From Desulfobulbaceae bacterium (GTDB lineage Bacteria > Desulfobacterota > Desulfobulbia > Desulfobulbales > Desulfurivibrionaceae), in the NCBI GenBank assembly GCA_004332195.1, contig SJBG01000013.1, forward strand, positions 1-33,748: a DNA stretch of 33,748 bases. Direction: 5' to 3'. Shown here piece by piece: positions 7,330-15,041 of this stretch. The translations under genes and the position numbers were made by a program. The number at the start of each line of letters is the position of its first letter. Position 1 is the stretch's first letter. The notes beneath the pieces were generated by a model. The model worked only from the letters and a program-made list of their open reading frames with translations, was not told the DNA's origin and ran no database searches.

Positions 7330-9189
7330 TTAAGAGTAAAGTAAGCGATCACTCATAACCTTCGGCAGGTGAACAGTAAAAGTACTGCCCCGCCCCACCT
7401 GGCTGGTTACGCTGATGTGCCCACGGTGGGCCTCAACAATGTGTTTGACGATGGCCAAACCCAGACCGGTGCCACCCAGGCTGGCACTGCGAGCCTTGTC
7501 CACCCGATAGAAACGTTCGAAGATCCGGGGTAGGGACGCGGCCGGAATTCCCGGCCCCTGGTCGCGGACCTCAATGATGATTTCCTTATCTGTAGCCTCA
7601 GCCGCAATTACAATAGGGCTGCCGGTGGGGGCATACTTGACGGCGTTATCCACCAGATTGATCAAGGCCTGTTCCATCAGGGCCGGATTGAGCCAAGCCC
7701 GCAAATTTTCCGCCCCCAACAGTTGCAGAGACATATTACGGGCCTCAGCCCGCTGCGTACAGCTCTGGATTGCCGCCCTAATAGTTGCCAGCAGCGGCAA
7801 CTCTTGCAGGGGTACGGCCTGGCGTAGCCCTTCCTGCTCGATTCGGGACAGGGTCAGCAGATCTTCGACAATAGCATGGAGTCGACATGACTGCTGAAAG
7901 ATAATGCTGACAAAACGACAGGCCTCCTCAGGTTCAGCCAGGGCTCCATCGAGCAGAGTTTCGGCAAAGCCCACGATAGAAGTGATCGGGGTCTTTAACT
8001 CGTGGGAGACATTGGCCACAAAGTCGCGACGCATGCTTTCCAGACGACGCAGCTTGGTAACATCGCTGATCACCAGCACCGCGCCGCTGCCTTCGCCGGT
8101 AAGGTTGGGCAACCGGGACCCCTGGGCCCGAAAGAAACGTTCCCGACCCCGTTCATCAAGTAAGGTAAATTCGCCTTCCCTGGGTTCAGAGTTGGCCAGA
8201 GTTTCACGAATCAACTTCAACAGGCCACTGTTGCGAATGGCCACCTGAATATTTTGGCCCTTAGTCCGCTGAGGGCGAACGTCCAGCATTTCGGCGGAGG
8301 CATGGTTTAAGTCCAGAATCAACTCATCGGCGCTTACCGTAAGCACCCCTTCCACCATCCCAGTGAAAACCGCTTGCAACTGATTACGCTGACGATCAAT
8401 GATCCGCAGACGTTGATCAAGTTGCTCGGCCATTCTATTCATCGCCCGGGCCAGCCCCACCAGTTCCTCCGCCCCTCCTTCGGCAATCCGACCGCCAAAT
8501 TCGCCGGCGGCGAAACGCTCGGCCCCCAGCCTCATCTCTTCCAGGGGACGGCTCAGCCGACGGGCGATGAACCAGGTGACCACTACGACCAGCATCGCAA
8601 TCAATAGGCCGCTGATCGCGATGCGGCGATGGATTTCGACCAAGGCTTCATCAATCGCAATCAGGGGAACAGCGGTGCGCAACGCCCCAATAACATCCCC
8701 TTCCCGGACCAAAGGGATGGCCACGTACATTAGTTTTAGTTCATGATGAATTGAAGGGCCGAAACGGACATCCCGGCCGATCCGACCCATCAGAGCAGCC
8801 ATAATTTCCGGCCTATTGCCGTGATTTTCCATCCTTCTCGGCTCCTGCTCCGAATCGGCCAGGACCAGACCATTTAAGGCAACCACAGTAATCCGGGTGG
8901 AGGATGCCGCTCCCGCGCTCCGGCAATGATCCTGAAGCAGGGCCAATTGCCGGACAAAAGGGGGGTCCGCTAACGCAAAAAAATCAGGGGCGGCAGCCAG
9001 CGGCAACAGCTCGATGATCGCCTCATGGAGCAAATGGGCTCGGGCACCCAGATCAACCTCCAGTTGATCCATGTAAAAATTGCGGGCGGAAGTTCCGGCC
9101 AACCAGGAAACCGCCAATAAAACGGCCAGCGCCACCAGCAACTGGCTAGGGTAAAGGTACCAGATCAGACGTCGATAACCATTGGCCAT
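7330..9189 (-). CDS. phoR: phosphate regulon sensor histidine kinase PhoR
   Basis: PhoR is a membrane sensor kinase that phosphorylates PhoB when phosphate is scarce. I start at the ATG 9187-9189 (619 residues) because GGAG lies six bases upstream of it. A GTG at 9213 would add eight residues. The domain order is TM1 (about 14-32), a periplasmic loop of about 155 residues, TM2 (about 191-208) and HAMP (about 208-260). A PAS domain (about 265-375) follows. HisKA comes next with phospho-acceptor H396 in NVSHELKTPI, then HATPase_c with the N box at about 511 (NLVDNAVKY), G1 DQGPGIP at 543-549 and G2 GGTGLGLAI at 572-580. The large periplasmic loop is longer than in E. coli PhoR and resembles the Gram-positive or deltaproteobacterial form. 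Confidence 0.9.
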   Translation of the reverse strand: MANGYRRLIWYLYPSQLLVALAVLLAVSWLAGTSARNFYMDQLEVDLGARAHLLHEAIIELLPLAAAPDFFALADPPFVRQLALLQDHCRSAGAASSTRITVVALNGLVLADSEQEPRRMENHGNRPEIMAALMGRIGRDVRFGPSIHHELKLMYVAIPLVREGDVIGALRTAVPLIAIDEALVEIHRRIAISGLLIAMLVVVVTWFIARRLSRPLEEMRLGAERFAAGEFGGRIAEGGAEELVGLARAMNRMAEQLDQRLRIIDRQRNQLQAVFTGMVEGVLTVSADELILDLNHASAEMLDVRPQRTKGQNIQVAIRNSGLLKLIRETLANSEPREGEFTLLDERGRERFFRAQGSRLPNLTGEGSGAVLVISDVTKLRRLESMRRDFVANVSHELKTPITSIVGFAETLLDGALAEPEEACRFVSIIFQQSCRLHAIVEDLLTLSRIEQEGLRQAVPLQELPLLATIRAAIQSCTQRAEARNMSLQLLGAENLRAWLNPALMEQALINLVDNAVKYAPTGSPIVIAAEATDKEIIIEVRDQGPGIPAASLPRIFERFYRVDKARSASLGGTGLGLAIVKHIVEAHRGHISVTSQVGRGSTFTVHLPKVMSDRLLYS

Positions 9190-9279
9190 AAAATCTCCGG
9201 AACATGTGCCCACGGGCAGTAGCGAAACCTTGTCTTTTCCGACCCATTCAAATGTTCACTGACGGTCTCGCAAAGAGTG

Positions 9280-9314
9280 ATTAGCTGTTAGCTGTTAGCT
9301 AATAGCTAACAGCT
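9280..9314. repeat. near-perfect palindrome AGCTGTTAGCTA-TAGCTAACAGCT with a preceding direct repeat
   Basis: The arms AGCTGTTAGCTA (9290-9301) and TAGCTAACAGCT (9303-9314) are perfect reverse complements around a single central base. A further TTAGCTGTTA precedes the left arm. It lies between the recD2 end and the phoR start, both on the minus strand, and no T-run follows it. A related, looser copy is at 2104-2162. This looks like a REP-type intergenic palindrome rather than a simple terminator. Confidence 0.6.
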
Positions 9315-9368
9315 CAAACGCTGTCCTATGTCGGCTTGTCCCTTAAAAGCAAGGGCAAAAGAGAAAGA

Positions 9369-11945
9369 TCAGGACCGCAACAGCTCCACCAAGGCGGCCT
9401 GGCGAACCGCGATATCTTGATTCTTGATCGCCAGGGCCAGGGCTCGACGGCTGCCGACCAAAATCGCCAGTTGGCGAGCCCGGGTCAGGCCGGTGTAAAT
9501 CAGGTTGCGGAAAAGCATCCGATAATGTTGGGTTAGCACCGGGATGATCACCACCGCAAATTCACTGCCTTGGGACTTGTGGATGGTGATGGCGTAAGCC
9601 AGATCCAGCTCCGAGAGTTGATCACGGCGATAGAGAACCCGGCGCTCATCCGGGGAAAATGTGACCTCGCAGGTCTGGTTTTCGTGGTCGATGGCGCTGA
9701 TAATACCGATATCGCCGTTGAAGACTCCGAGATCATAATTGTTGCGGGTGTGGATCACCCGATCGTCCCGGCGCAAAATCCGCGCACCAAACCGAATCTC
9801 AGGAAGACCTACCCTCGGCGGATTGACCTCTTCCTGGAGAACTGCGTTAAGGTTGCGAGTGCCCAGCGTGCCCCTGGTCATTGGGGTTAAAAGCTGAATT
9901 TCCACGCCTGCCGCAGATTTGCCTTTAGAGCCAACCTCAGCTCTAGCCCCTGAGCCTGGCCTTGATTCCGACTCTGGCCCTGATTCCGGCTCCGGCCTTT
10001 GGCCTGACCATTGACCTTGCTTTTGCCTTTGCCGTTGCCCTCGATACTTGGGAATCCATTGAGAGTAGAGTTGTTTGACTACTTCCACCGCCGCCAGCCC
10101 GTAGTGCAAGGAAGACCAGGGATGCACCCGTTTGAGCAGCGCCTTCAACTCCTCGGCCCTGGTCTCAGCTTGCAGCAGTTCCTCTATTTTGACGTGGCGA
10201 AATTTTGCCGGCGGAATCAGCTCACTCTCGTGAGGCGCCAGGGCATCCTGCAGACGGAATTCGCAGGGATCGACGGAGGCTCGGAACTGGGCGTGGTCCT
10301 CGGCAAAGCGGCGTCGAACCCGACCTAAAAACTCGAGTTGTTCTTGGGATGCCTCATCGGAATCCATAAACAGACAGTCGGTCCCGTCGCGCCAGCGTTC
10401 CGGGTACTGGAAGGGCGAGGCGATCTGGGGAATTACTCCCCGGTTGATCTGATGGGCAAAACGGATGATGGCCGAGGCCGCCGCCTGACGAAATACTTTG
10501 GTCAAACAAAAACAGGGAACCAAACCAGTGGCCATCAGGTCGCGCAGAACGTTGCCGGCCCCAACCGGCGGCAACTGGTCGGGATCGCCAATAAAAAGCA
10601 ATTGGCCATCCGGTGGAACGGCTCGCAACAGGGCGGCGCTAAGGCTGATATCTAGCATCGAGCATTCATCGATGATCAGAAAATCACAGTCCAGCGGATT
10701 ACTTTCGTGCCGCTTAAAGCCACGACCTTGCCATTCGAGCAGACGGTGGATAGTCCGGGCCTCCCGCCCCACCACCTCGCCTAAGCGCTGGGCGGCCCGA
10801 CCGGTGGGGGCGGCCAGCAGCACCCTTTGGTCCATGGCCTCCAGTAAACGAACCAGAACCTTGGTAGCCGTGGTCTTGCCGCAACCCGGCCCGCCGGTGA
10901 GAATGGCAAAACGCTGGGCGGCGATCCCGGCCACCGCTTCAAGCTGTTCTGGGGAAAGTTCCAGGGCCTGGGCTCGGCAGTGGCGAGTCAGCCAACTGGT
11001 TACTCGTTTGGGGTCAAGGGTAAGAAGCGCAGGGCCAAGCAGAGCTTTAACCCTGCGCGCCACCAAATCTTCTTCAAAGTAAATGGTCTTAGCGTAATAG
11101 CAGGCCTGAACGGCCCCCTGAGCATCGGGGAGCATCCGGACCATCAGCTTGCCCTCCGTCGCCATTCGTTGCAGGAGTCCGACCACCCGGTCGTCGATAT
11201 TCAGCTTAAGCAACCGGTTCACGCCCTCGGCCACCTGGGCCCGCGTGAGATAGCAGTGGCCCATCTCCCGACCAGCGGCCAGAACGTGGCGAATGGCGGC
11301 CATCAATCGAGGGTCGCCATCTCCGGCAAAACCCAGACTTAAGGCCACCCGGTCGGCGGAGAAAAACCCGATGCCATAAATATCCTCGGCCAATCGATAG
11401 GGCTCGGCCCCAACCACGACGATGGCCTGATCGCCGTATTCCTGATAAATTCGCACCGCAAAGAGAGTGCTGATGCCGTGCCCCTGCAGGAAAAGCATGA
11501 CATCGCGAATCGCCCGATGCTCCCGCCAGGCGGTGCTGATGCTTTGTAGCTTGATCGCGGCAATTCCCGAAACCTCGGTGAGACGTTCGATCTCCTTTTC
11601 AAAAACATCCAGGGTTCCATCGCCGAAATGGCGAACGATCTTCTTGGCGGTCTTGGGACCGACTCCCTTAATCAGCCCGGAGCCAAGATATTTTTCCAAG
11701 GCCGCGGCGGTGGCCGGCTTCAACTCCAAAGCCGCCGAAGCCTTGAACTGACGGCCAAATCGCGGATGCTCGCTCCACTGACCCAAAAAGCGCATGGTGG
11801 CCCCGGCAAAAACCGTAACCTGATGGACCAGCACCCCCACCACCGCTAAACTCCGGTCCAGGGGCTGCACCCGCAACACCGACCAGCCATTGCTCTGGTT
11901 ATGATAAGTGACCCGCTCAACGATCCCTTTCAGTTCTTCTTCCAT
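9369..11945 (-). CDS. recD2: RecD2-type ATP-dependent DNA helicase (RecD/TraA family)
   Basis: RecD2 is a 5'-3' superfamily-1B DNA helicase without RecB or RecC, involved in DNA repair or replication stress. The 858 residues start with an OB-like region (1-75) and helix-hairpin-helix motifs (LIKGVGPKTAKKIV at 91-104). The helicase core has Walker A GGPGCGKT at 351-358, motif II DECS at 426-429, motif III GDPDQLPPVGAG at 453-464 and a motif V/VI region with TIHKSQGSEF (787-796) and YTGLTRARQ. Compared with family members there is extra sequence of roughly 95-150 residues between about 530 and 680. It includes a low-complexity Gln/Arg then Pro/Glu/Ser/Gly stretch at about 636-676. The frame stays open through this insert. 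The SD-like AGGAG directly abuts the ATG, so translation start strength is unclear. Confidence 0.9.
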   Translation of the reverse strand: MEEELKGIVERVTYHNQSNGWSVLRVQPLDRSLAVVGVLVHQVTVFAGATMRFLGQWSEHPRFGRQFKASAALELKPATAAALEKYLGSGLIKGVGPKTAKKIVRHFGDGTLDVFEKEIERLTEVSGIAAIKLQSISTAWREHRAIRDVMLFLQGHGISTLFAVRIYQEYGDQAIVVVGAEPYRLAEDIYGIGFFSADRVALSLGFAGDGDPRLMAAIRHVLAAGREMGHCYLTRAQVAEGVNRLLKLNIDDRVVGLLQRMATEGKLMVRMLPDAQGAVQACYYAKTIYFEEDLVARRVKALLGPALLTLDPKRVTSWLTRHCRAQALELSPEQLEAVAGIAAQRFAILTGGPGCGKTTATKVLVRLLEAMDQRVLLAAPTGRAAQRLGEVVGREARTIHRLLEWQGRGFKRHESNPLDCDFLIIDECSMLDISLSAALLRAVPPDGQLLFIGDPDQLPPVGAGNVLRDLMATGLVPCFCLTKVFRQAAASAIIRFAHQINRGVIPQIASPFQYPERWRDGTDCLFMDSDEASQEQLEFLGRVRRRFAEDHAQFRASVDPCEFRLQDALAPHESELIPPAKFRHVKIEELLQAETRAEELKALLKRVHPWSSLHYGLAAVEVVKQLYSQWIPKYRGQRQRQKQGQWSGQRPEPESGPESESRPGSGARAEVGSKGKSAAGVEIQLLTPMTRGTLGTRNLNAVLQEEVNPPRVGLPEIRFGARILRRDDRVIHTRNNYDLGVFNGDIGIISAIDHENQTCEVTFSPDERRVLYRRDQLSELDLAYAITIHKSQGSEFAVVIIPVLTQHYRMLFRNLIYTGLTRARQLAILVGSRRALALAIKNQDIAVRQAALVELLRS

Positions 11946-11972
11946 CTCCTGATTATTAATCTCGGCTAAGGT

Positions 11973-11996
11973 TAAAAACCCCGTCTTTGCGGCGGG
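11973..11996 (-). terminator. possible rho-independent terminator after uup
   Basis: On the minus strand CCCG and CGGG (11980-11983 and 11993-11996) form a short GC stem with extra weak pairs. It is followed by a run of five T (the A run at 11974-11978). It lies between uup and recD2, so the two are probably not a simple operon. The stem is short. Confidence 0.35.
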
Positions 11997-12045
11997 CAGC
12001 TTTAACTTTGATTTTTACCTGCTCGTACTCATGCTGCCACCGCAA

Positions 12046-12069
12046 CCAAATTGTGCACCAAATTGTGCA
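12046..12069. repeat. tandem 12-base direct repeat
   Basis: CCAAATTGTGCA occurs twice back to back (12046-12057 and 12058-12069), just past the 3' end of uup. It might be a protein-binding site or a slippage product. I see no further copy in the window. Confidence 0.6.
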
Positions 12070-12083
12070 ACGTTCATCCGGTA

Positions 12084-13910
12084 TTAGCCCCTGGCCGCCC
12101 TGGCCTCCAGCTCTTCCCAGCGAAGATAGGTTTGAGCCTGTTTTTTTTCAAGGGCAATGAGCCGCTCCTGATGGCTGCTAATCGCAGCGGGTGACTCGCG
12201 GTAGAAATCCGGCGCCGCCATTAACGCCAGCATTGCGGTCTGCTCCGCCTCTAACGCCTCGATAATCGCCGGCAAGTCGGCCAATTCGTGCTTTTCGATA
12301 AAGCTCAGTGGGCAACGGGCCGACTTTAGCCTGGCCTGGTCTGACCTAAGCCCAGACTCAAGCGCCATGTCCAGCCCGGGGTCAGACTTAAGCGCCATTT
12401 CCACTTGCCTCTCTCCCGGTTCAGTCCCCAGATCAGAGCTTGCACTCTGGCGCCGCCAGTCGTCATAACCGCCGACGTATCCGGCCACTCGCCCTTCACC
12501 CTCAAAGACCAGGGTGCTGGTAACCACATTGTTAAGGAAGGCCCGGTCATGGCTGACCAAAAGCAGGGTGCCAGTGAAGTCAAGAAGTAGTTCTTCCAAT
12601 AATTCCAGGGTTTCCACATCCAGATCGTTGGTCGGCTCATCCATAACCAGAACGTTGCAGGGTCGGGTGAAAAGCCGGGCCAGTAACAAACGGTTCTTTT
12701 CCCCACCGGAGAGAATGGCCACCGGAGAACGAGCCCGCTCCGGGACAAAGAGAAAATCTCGCAGATAGCCCATGATATGGCGGGGCTGACCGTTAATCAA
12801 CACGGTATCCCGGCCATCAGCCAGGTTTTCAGCCACGCTGCGGGTCGGATCAAGCTGCTCCCGGTGTTGATCGAAATAGCAGACTTCCAGGTTGGCACCC
12901 AGGCGTATATGACCGCCGGTGGGGGCCAGTTTTCCCAACAGCAACTGCAGCAAGGTACTCTTGCCAACCCCGTTGGGACCGATGATCCCCACCCGATCGC
13001 CGCGCATGATGGTGGTGTTCAGGTCGCAGACCATCGAACAGCCGTCGTAGCCAAAGGAAACGTCCTGAGCTTGGGCCACCAGGCGACCGGAACGTAGACC
13101 TTCGTGAATCTGCATCTTCACCTTGCCACCTTGTTCCCGGCGGCCAGCCCGCTCCTGGCGCATTTTGCCCAAGGCCTCCACCCGACCCTGGTTACGGGTA
13201 CGACGGGCCTTGACCCCCTGGCGAATCCAGGCCTCCTCTTCGGCCAGCTTGCGATCAAACTTCAAGTTTTCACGATTTTCGACGGCCAGCATTTCTGCTT
13301 GCCGACGAAAATAGTTGTCTAAATCCCCCGGCCAACTGGTGAGCCGACCCCGATCCAGCTCGATGATTCGGGTAGCCAGGCGACGAACCAACTGGCGATC
13401 ATGAGTGACAAAGAGCAGGGCCCCCCGAAAAGCCAGGAGAAACTCCTCCAGGTGCTTGATGGCGCTTATGTCAAGATGATTGGTAGGTTCGTCGAGCAGC
13501 AACAATTCCGGGTCGTTGGCCAGCGCCCGGGCCAGTAGCGCCCGTCGTTTGAGACCGCCGGAAAGCGAGGCAAACTCCCGCTCCACCGGTAGTTTAAGCC
13601 GACTAAGTATCTTTTCCAGATGAGAATAATCGACATCGTTGACGCCTGACGCCACCTCGTAGACGCTGCCGCTCAATCCCGCCGGGACCTCCTGCTCCAA
13701 AAGGGCGCAACGCAACCCGGGGCTACGGATAATTTCACCCCCGTCGATTTCCATCTCGTTATTGATCAATCGCATCAAGGTGGATTTGCCCTCGCCGTTG
13801 CGGCCCAGCAGACAAAGGCGCTCACCCGCCGCGATTTGGAGGTTAACCTGATCCAGCAAGGGGCGACCGCCAAAAGCCAGACTTACCTGTTGTAAAGTGA
13901 TCAGAGTCAT
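12084..13910 (-). CDS. uup: ABC-F family ATPase Uup
   Basis: Uup is a soluble ABC-F protein with two ATPase domains and no membrane part. It acts on ribosomes and in DNA transactions such as precise excision of transposons. I start at the ATG at 13908-13910 (608 residues), with GGAGA ten bases upstream. Domain 1 has Walker A GRNGEGKST, signature LSGGLKRR and Walker B LLLLDEPTNHLD. The basic linker follows (about residues 235-280). Domain 2 has GPNGVGKST, LSGGEKNR and LVMDEPTNDLD. The C-terminal coiled-coil typical of Uup (LADLPAIIEALEAEQ and onward) closes the protein. Before it lies a low-complexity segment with the tandem pattern MALKSDPGLD/MALESGLRSD, not usual for the family. Confidence 0.92.
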   Translation of the reverse strand: MTLITLQQVSLAFGGRPLLDQVNLQIAAGERLCLLGRNGEGKSTLMRLINNEMEIDGGEIIRSPGLRCALLEQEVPAGLSGSVYEVASGVNDVDYSHLEKILSRLKLPVEREFASLSGGLKRRALLARALANDPELLLLDEPTNHLDISAIKHLEEFLLAFRGALLFVTHDRQLVRRLATRIIELDRGRLTSWPGDLDNYFRRQAEMLAVENRENLKFDRKLAEEEAWIRQGVKARRTRNQGRVEALGKMRQERAGRREQGGKVKMQIHEGLRSGRLVAQAQDVSFGYDGCSMVCDLNTTIMRGDRVGIIGPNGVGKSTLLQLLLGKLAPTGGHIRLGANLEVCYFDQHREQLDPTRSVAENLADGRDTVLINGQPRHIMGYLRDFLFVPERARSPVAILSGGEKNRLLLARLFTRPCNVLVMDEPTNDLDVETLELLEELLLDFTGTLLLVSHDRAFLNNVVTSTLVFEGEGRVAGYVGGYDDWRRQSASSDLGTEPGERQVEMALKSDPGLDMALESGLRSDQARLKSARCPLSFIEKHELADLPAIIEALEAEQTAMLALMAAPDFYRESPAAISSHQERLIALEKKQAQTYLRWEELEARAARG

Positions 13911-14072
13911 AAAAATTAAATCTCCGAAACAAATGGCTATAAACTGCATCTTGCATCAACAAGCAACTACCTACCCCGTTCATCCCGGTTTTGTCAAAAA
14001 AATCGACCCTACCCTCTCTCTGTTTATCAGCCCGTCGGCGATCGGGAAAGTTTGTTTTTTCGTAACTATTTA

Positions 14073-14213
14073 TACCACCATGAAAATTGCTCTTTCGCCC
14101 GATTTCTGCGTTATGCTCAAAAAATTATCCTCGGAATATCAACCATATGCCTGCGGTATTTTTTTTTACGTGTCTTGAACTCGAACAAAATAGCTAATTT
14201 TTCAAGATAGCCT
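14073..14213. repeat. MITE-like intergenic repeat, copy 1
   Basis: About 141 bases that align almost end to end with 22321-22454. The shared core runs from TTGCTCTTTCGCCCGATTTC through CTCGGAATATC and CATATGCCTGCGGTATTTTT to TCGAACAAAATAGCT. The ends are imperfect inverted copies of each other (ACCACCATGAAAA on the left against TTTTCAAGATAGCC on the right). This copy is more decayed than copy 2, with a several-base insertion near 14165-14180. There is no coding capacity. It lies between uup and the tRNA terminator. Confidence 0.8.
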
Positions 14214-14239
14214 AGTGTCGTAAACCCACTGACTGGCAA

Positions 14240-14278
14240 AAACAAAAAAGGACTTACCGCAAAAAGCGGTAAGTCCTT
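14240..14278 (-). terminator. rho-independent terminator of the tRNA gene
   Basis: AAGGACTTACCGC (14248-14260) and GCGGTAAGTCCTT (14266-14278) form a perfect 13-base stem with a five-base loop. On the minus strand the stem is followed directly by a run of T broken by one G. It sits nine bases after the tRNA 3' end. Confidence 0.9.
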
Positions 14279-14287
14279 GATTTTACT

Positions 14288-14364
14288 TGGTAGCGGGGGC
14301 AGGATTTGAACCTGCGACCTTCGGGTTATGAGCCCGACGAGCTGCCAGACTGCTCCACCCCGCA
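14288..14364 (-). tRNA. initiator tRNA-Met (anticodon CAT)
   Basis: The 77-base gene folds into a normal cloverleaf with an encoded 3' CCA, anticodon loop CTCATAA and T-arm GGTTCAAATCC. Two initiator features are visible. The anticodon stem has three consecutive G:C pairs (GGG/CCC). Position 1 does not pair with position 72 (here U against U, where E. coli has C against A). The initiator form binds IF2 and starts translation. It has its own promoter upstream and a strong terminator downstream. An open frame crossing it on the minus strand (14117-14518) is an artefact. Confidence 0.95.
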
Positions 14365-14376
14365 TCGCACCCGCAG

Positions 14377-14404
14377 ACAATACTCCTTTTTCGGTAAAAG
14401 TCAA
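14377..14404 (-). promoter_or_regulatory. sigma-70-type promoter of the tRNA-Met gene
   Basis: On the minus strand TTGACT (14399-14404) and TATTGT (14377-14382) are separated by 16 bases. They lie 13 bases before the tRNA 5' end. Spacing, hexamers and position all fit a stable-RNA promoter. Confidence 0.6.
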
Positions 14405-14517
14405 GGAGTGAATCAGAAAGGTTTTTACCGTCTGGCGACAATCAAGGTAAAATATTGGTTCTGATCCTGTGCCCGTAGTACTCCGGTGACAAAGGCCGCC
14501 AAAAAACCCAGCGCTCA

Positions 14518-14967
14518 TCAGAATGCCGGAGACTGAGGGACAACGAGAGATTTAAGCCCGGAAAGAGTTGCACTGGGAAGACCAGTCAGCTTGCCCCGTC
14601 GATCTACTGAGGCGTGGATTGTGTAGGCCAAGGCCAGGAGTCTCCCATCCTCGTTGCTAATTCGGTAGTTGAAACGACAGGATACCGCCTTAGCGGCGAC
14701 CAGGGAGGTTTCTATGATCAACAAGTCATCGTAACGAGCCGAGGCTTTATAGCGTACCCGGCAATCGACCACCGGCAACAGCAAACCATCCTCCTCCAAG
14801 CTGCGGTAAGAGCAAACCAGCTCCCGCATGAATTCGGTCCGCCCGGCTTCACAAAAGCGAAGATAATTGGCGTAATAAACCACCCCGCCAGCATCGGTGT
14901 CGCCATAAAGCACCCGACAGCCATGGCGATGCACGGGCTCGTATAATTTGAAGTCGTTGTTGTTCAT
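14518..14967 (-). CDS. acyl-CoA thioesterase, YbgC/4-hydroxybenzoyl-CoA thioesterase family
   Basis: This is a 149-residue hot-dog-fold thioesterase, cytoplasmic, hydrolysing acyl-CoA (YbgC members act on short-chain acyl-CoA). The active-site motif YGDTDAGGVVYYANYLRF lies at 21-38, with the catalytic Asp in its first half. The fold's long central helix follows directly (CEAGRTEFMRE). I start at the ATG 14965-14967 because GGTGG lies four bases before it. A TTG three bases upstream is an alternative. No tol-pal genes are next to it, so the tol-associated role of E. coli YbgC is not supported here. The exact substrate is unknown. Confidence 0.85.
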   Translation of the reverse strand: MNNNDFKLYEPVHRHGCRVLYGDTDAGGVVYYANYLRFCEAGRTEFMRELVCSYRSLEEDGLLLPVVDCRVRYKASARYDDLLIIETSLVAAKAVSCRFNYRISNEDGRLLALAYTIHASVDRRGKLTGLPSATLSGLKSLVVPQSPAF

Positions 14968-15041
14968 CAAACCACCGCAGGCGCCTGAGGGCGCACTCAG
15001 AAATAACCTCCCGTTTTGAGACGCCGATTCATCTTCCCCAT

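Noticed and set aside
14117-14518. 133-residue minus-strand reading frame
   Set aside because: It runs across the tRNA-Met gene, its terminator and the MITE-like repeat. The peptide in the middle is the usual spurious translation of a tRNA.
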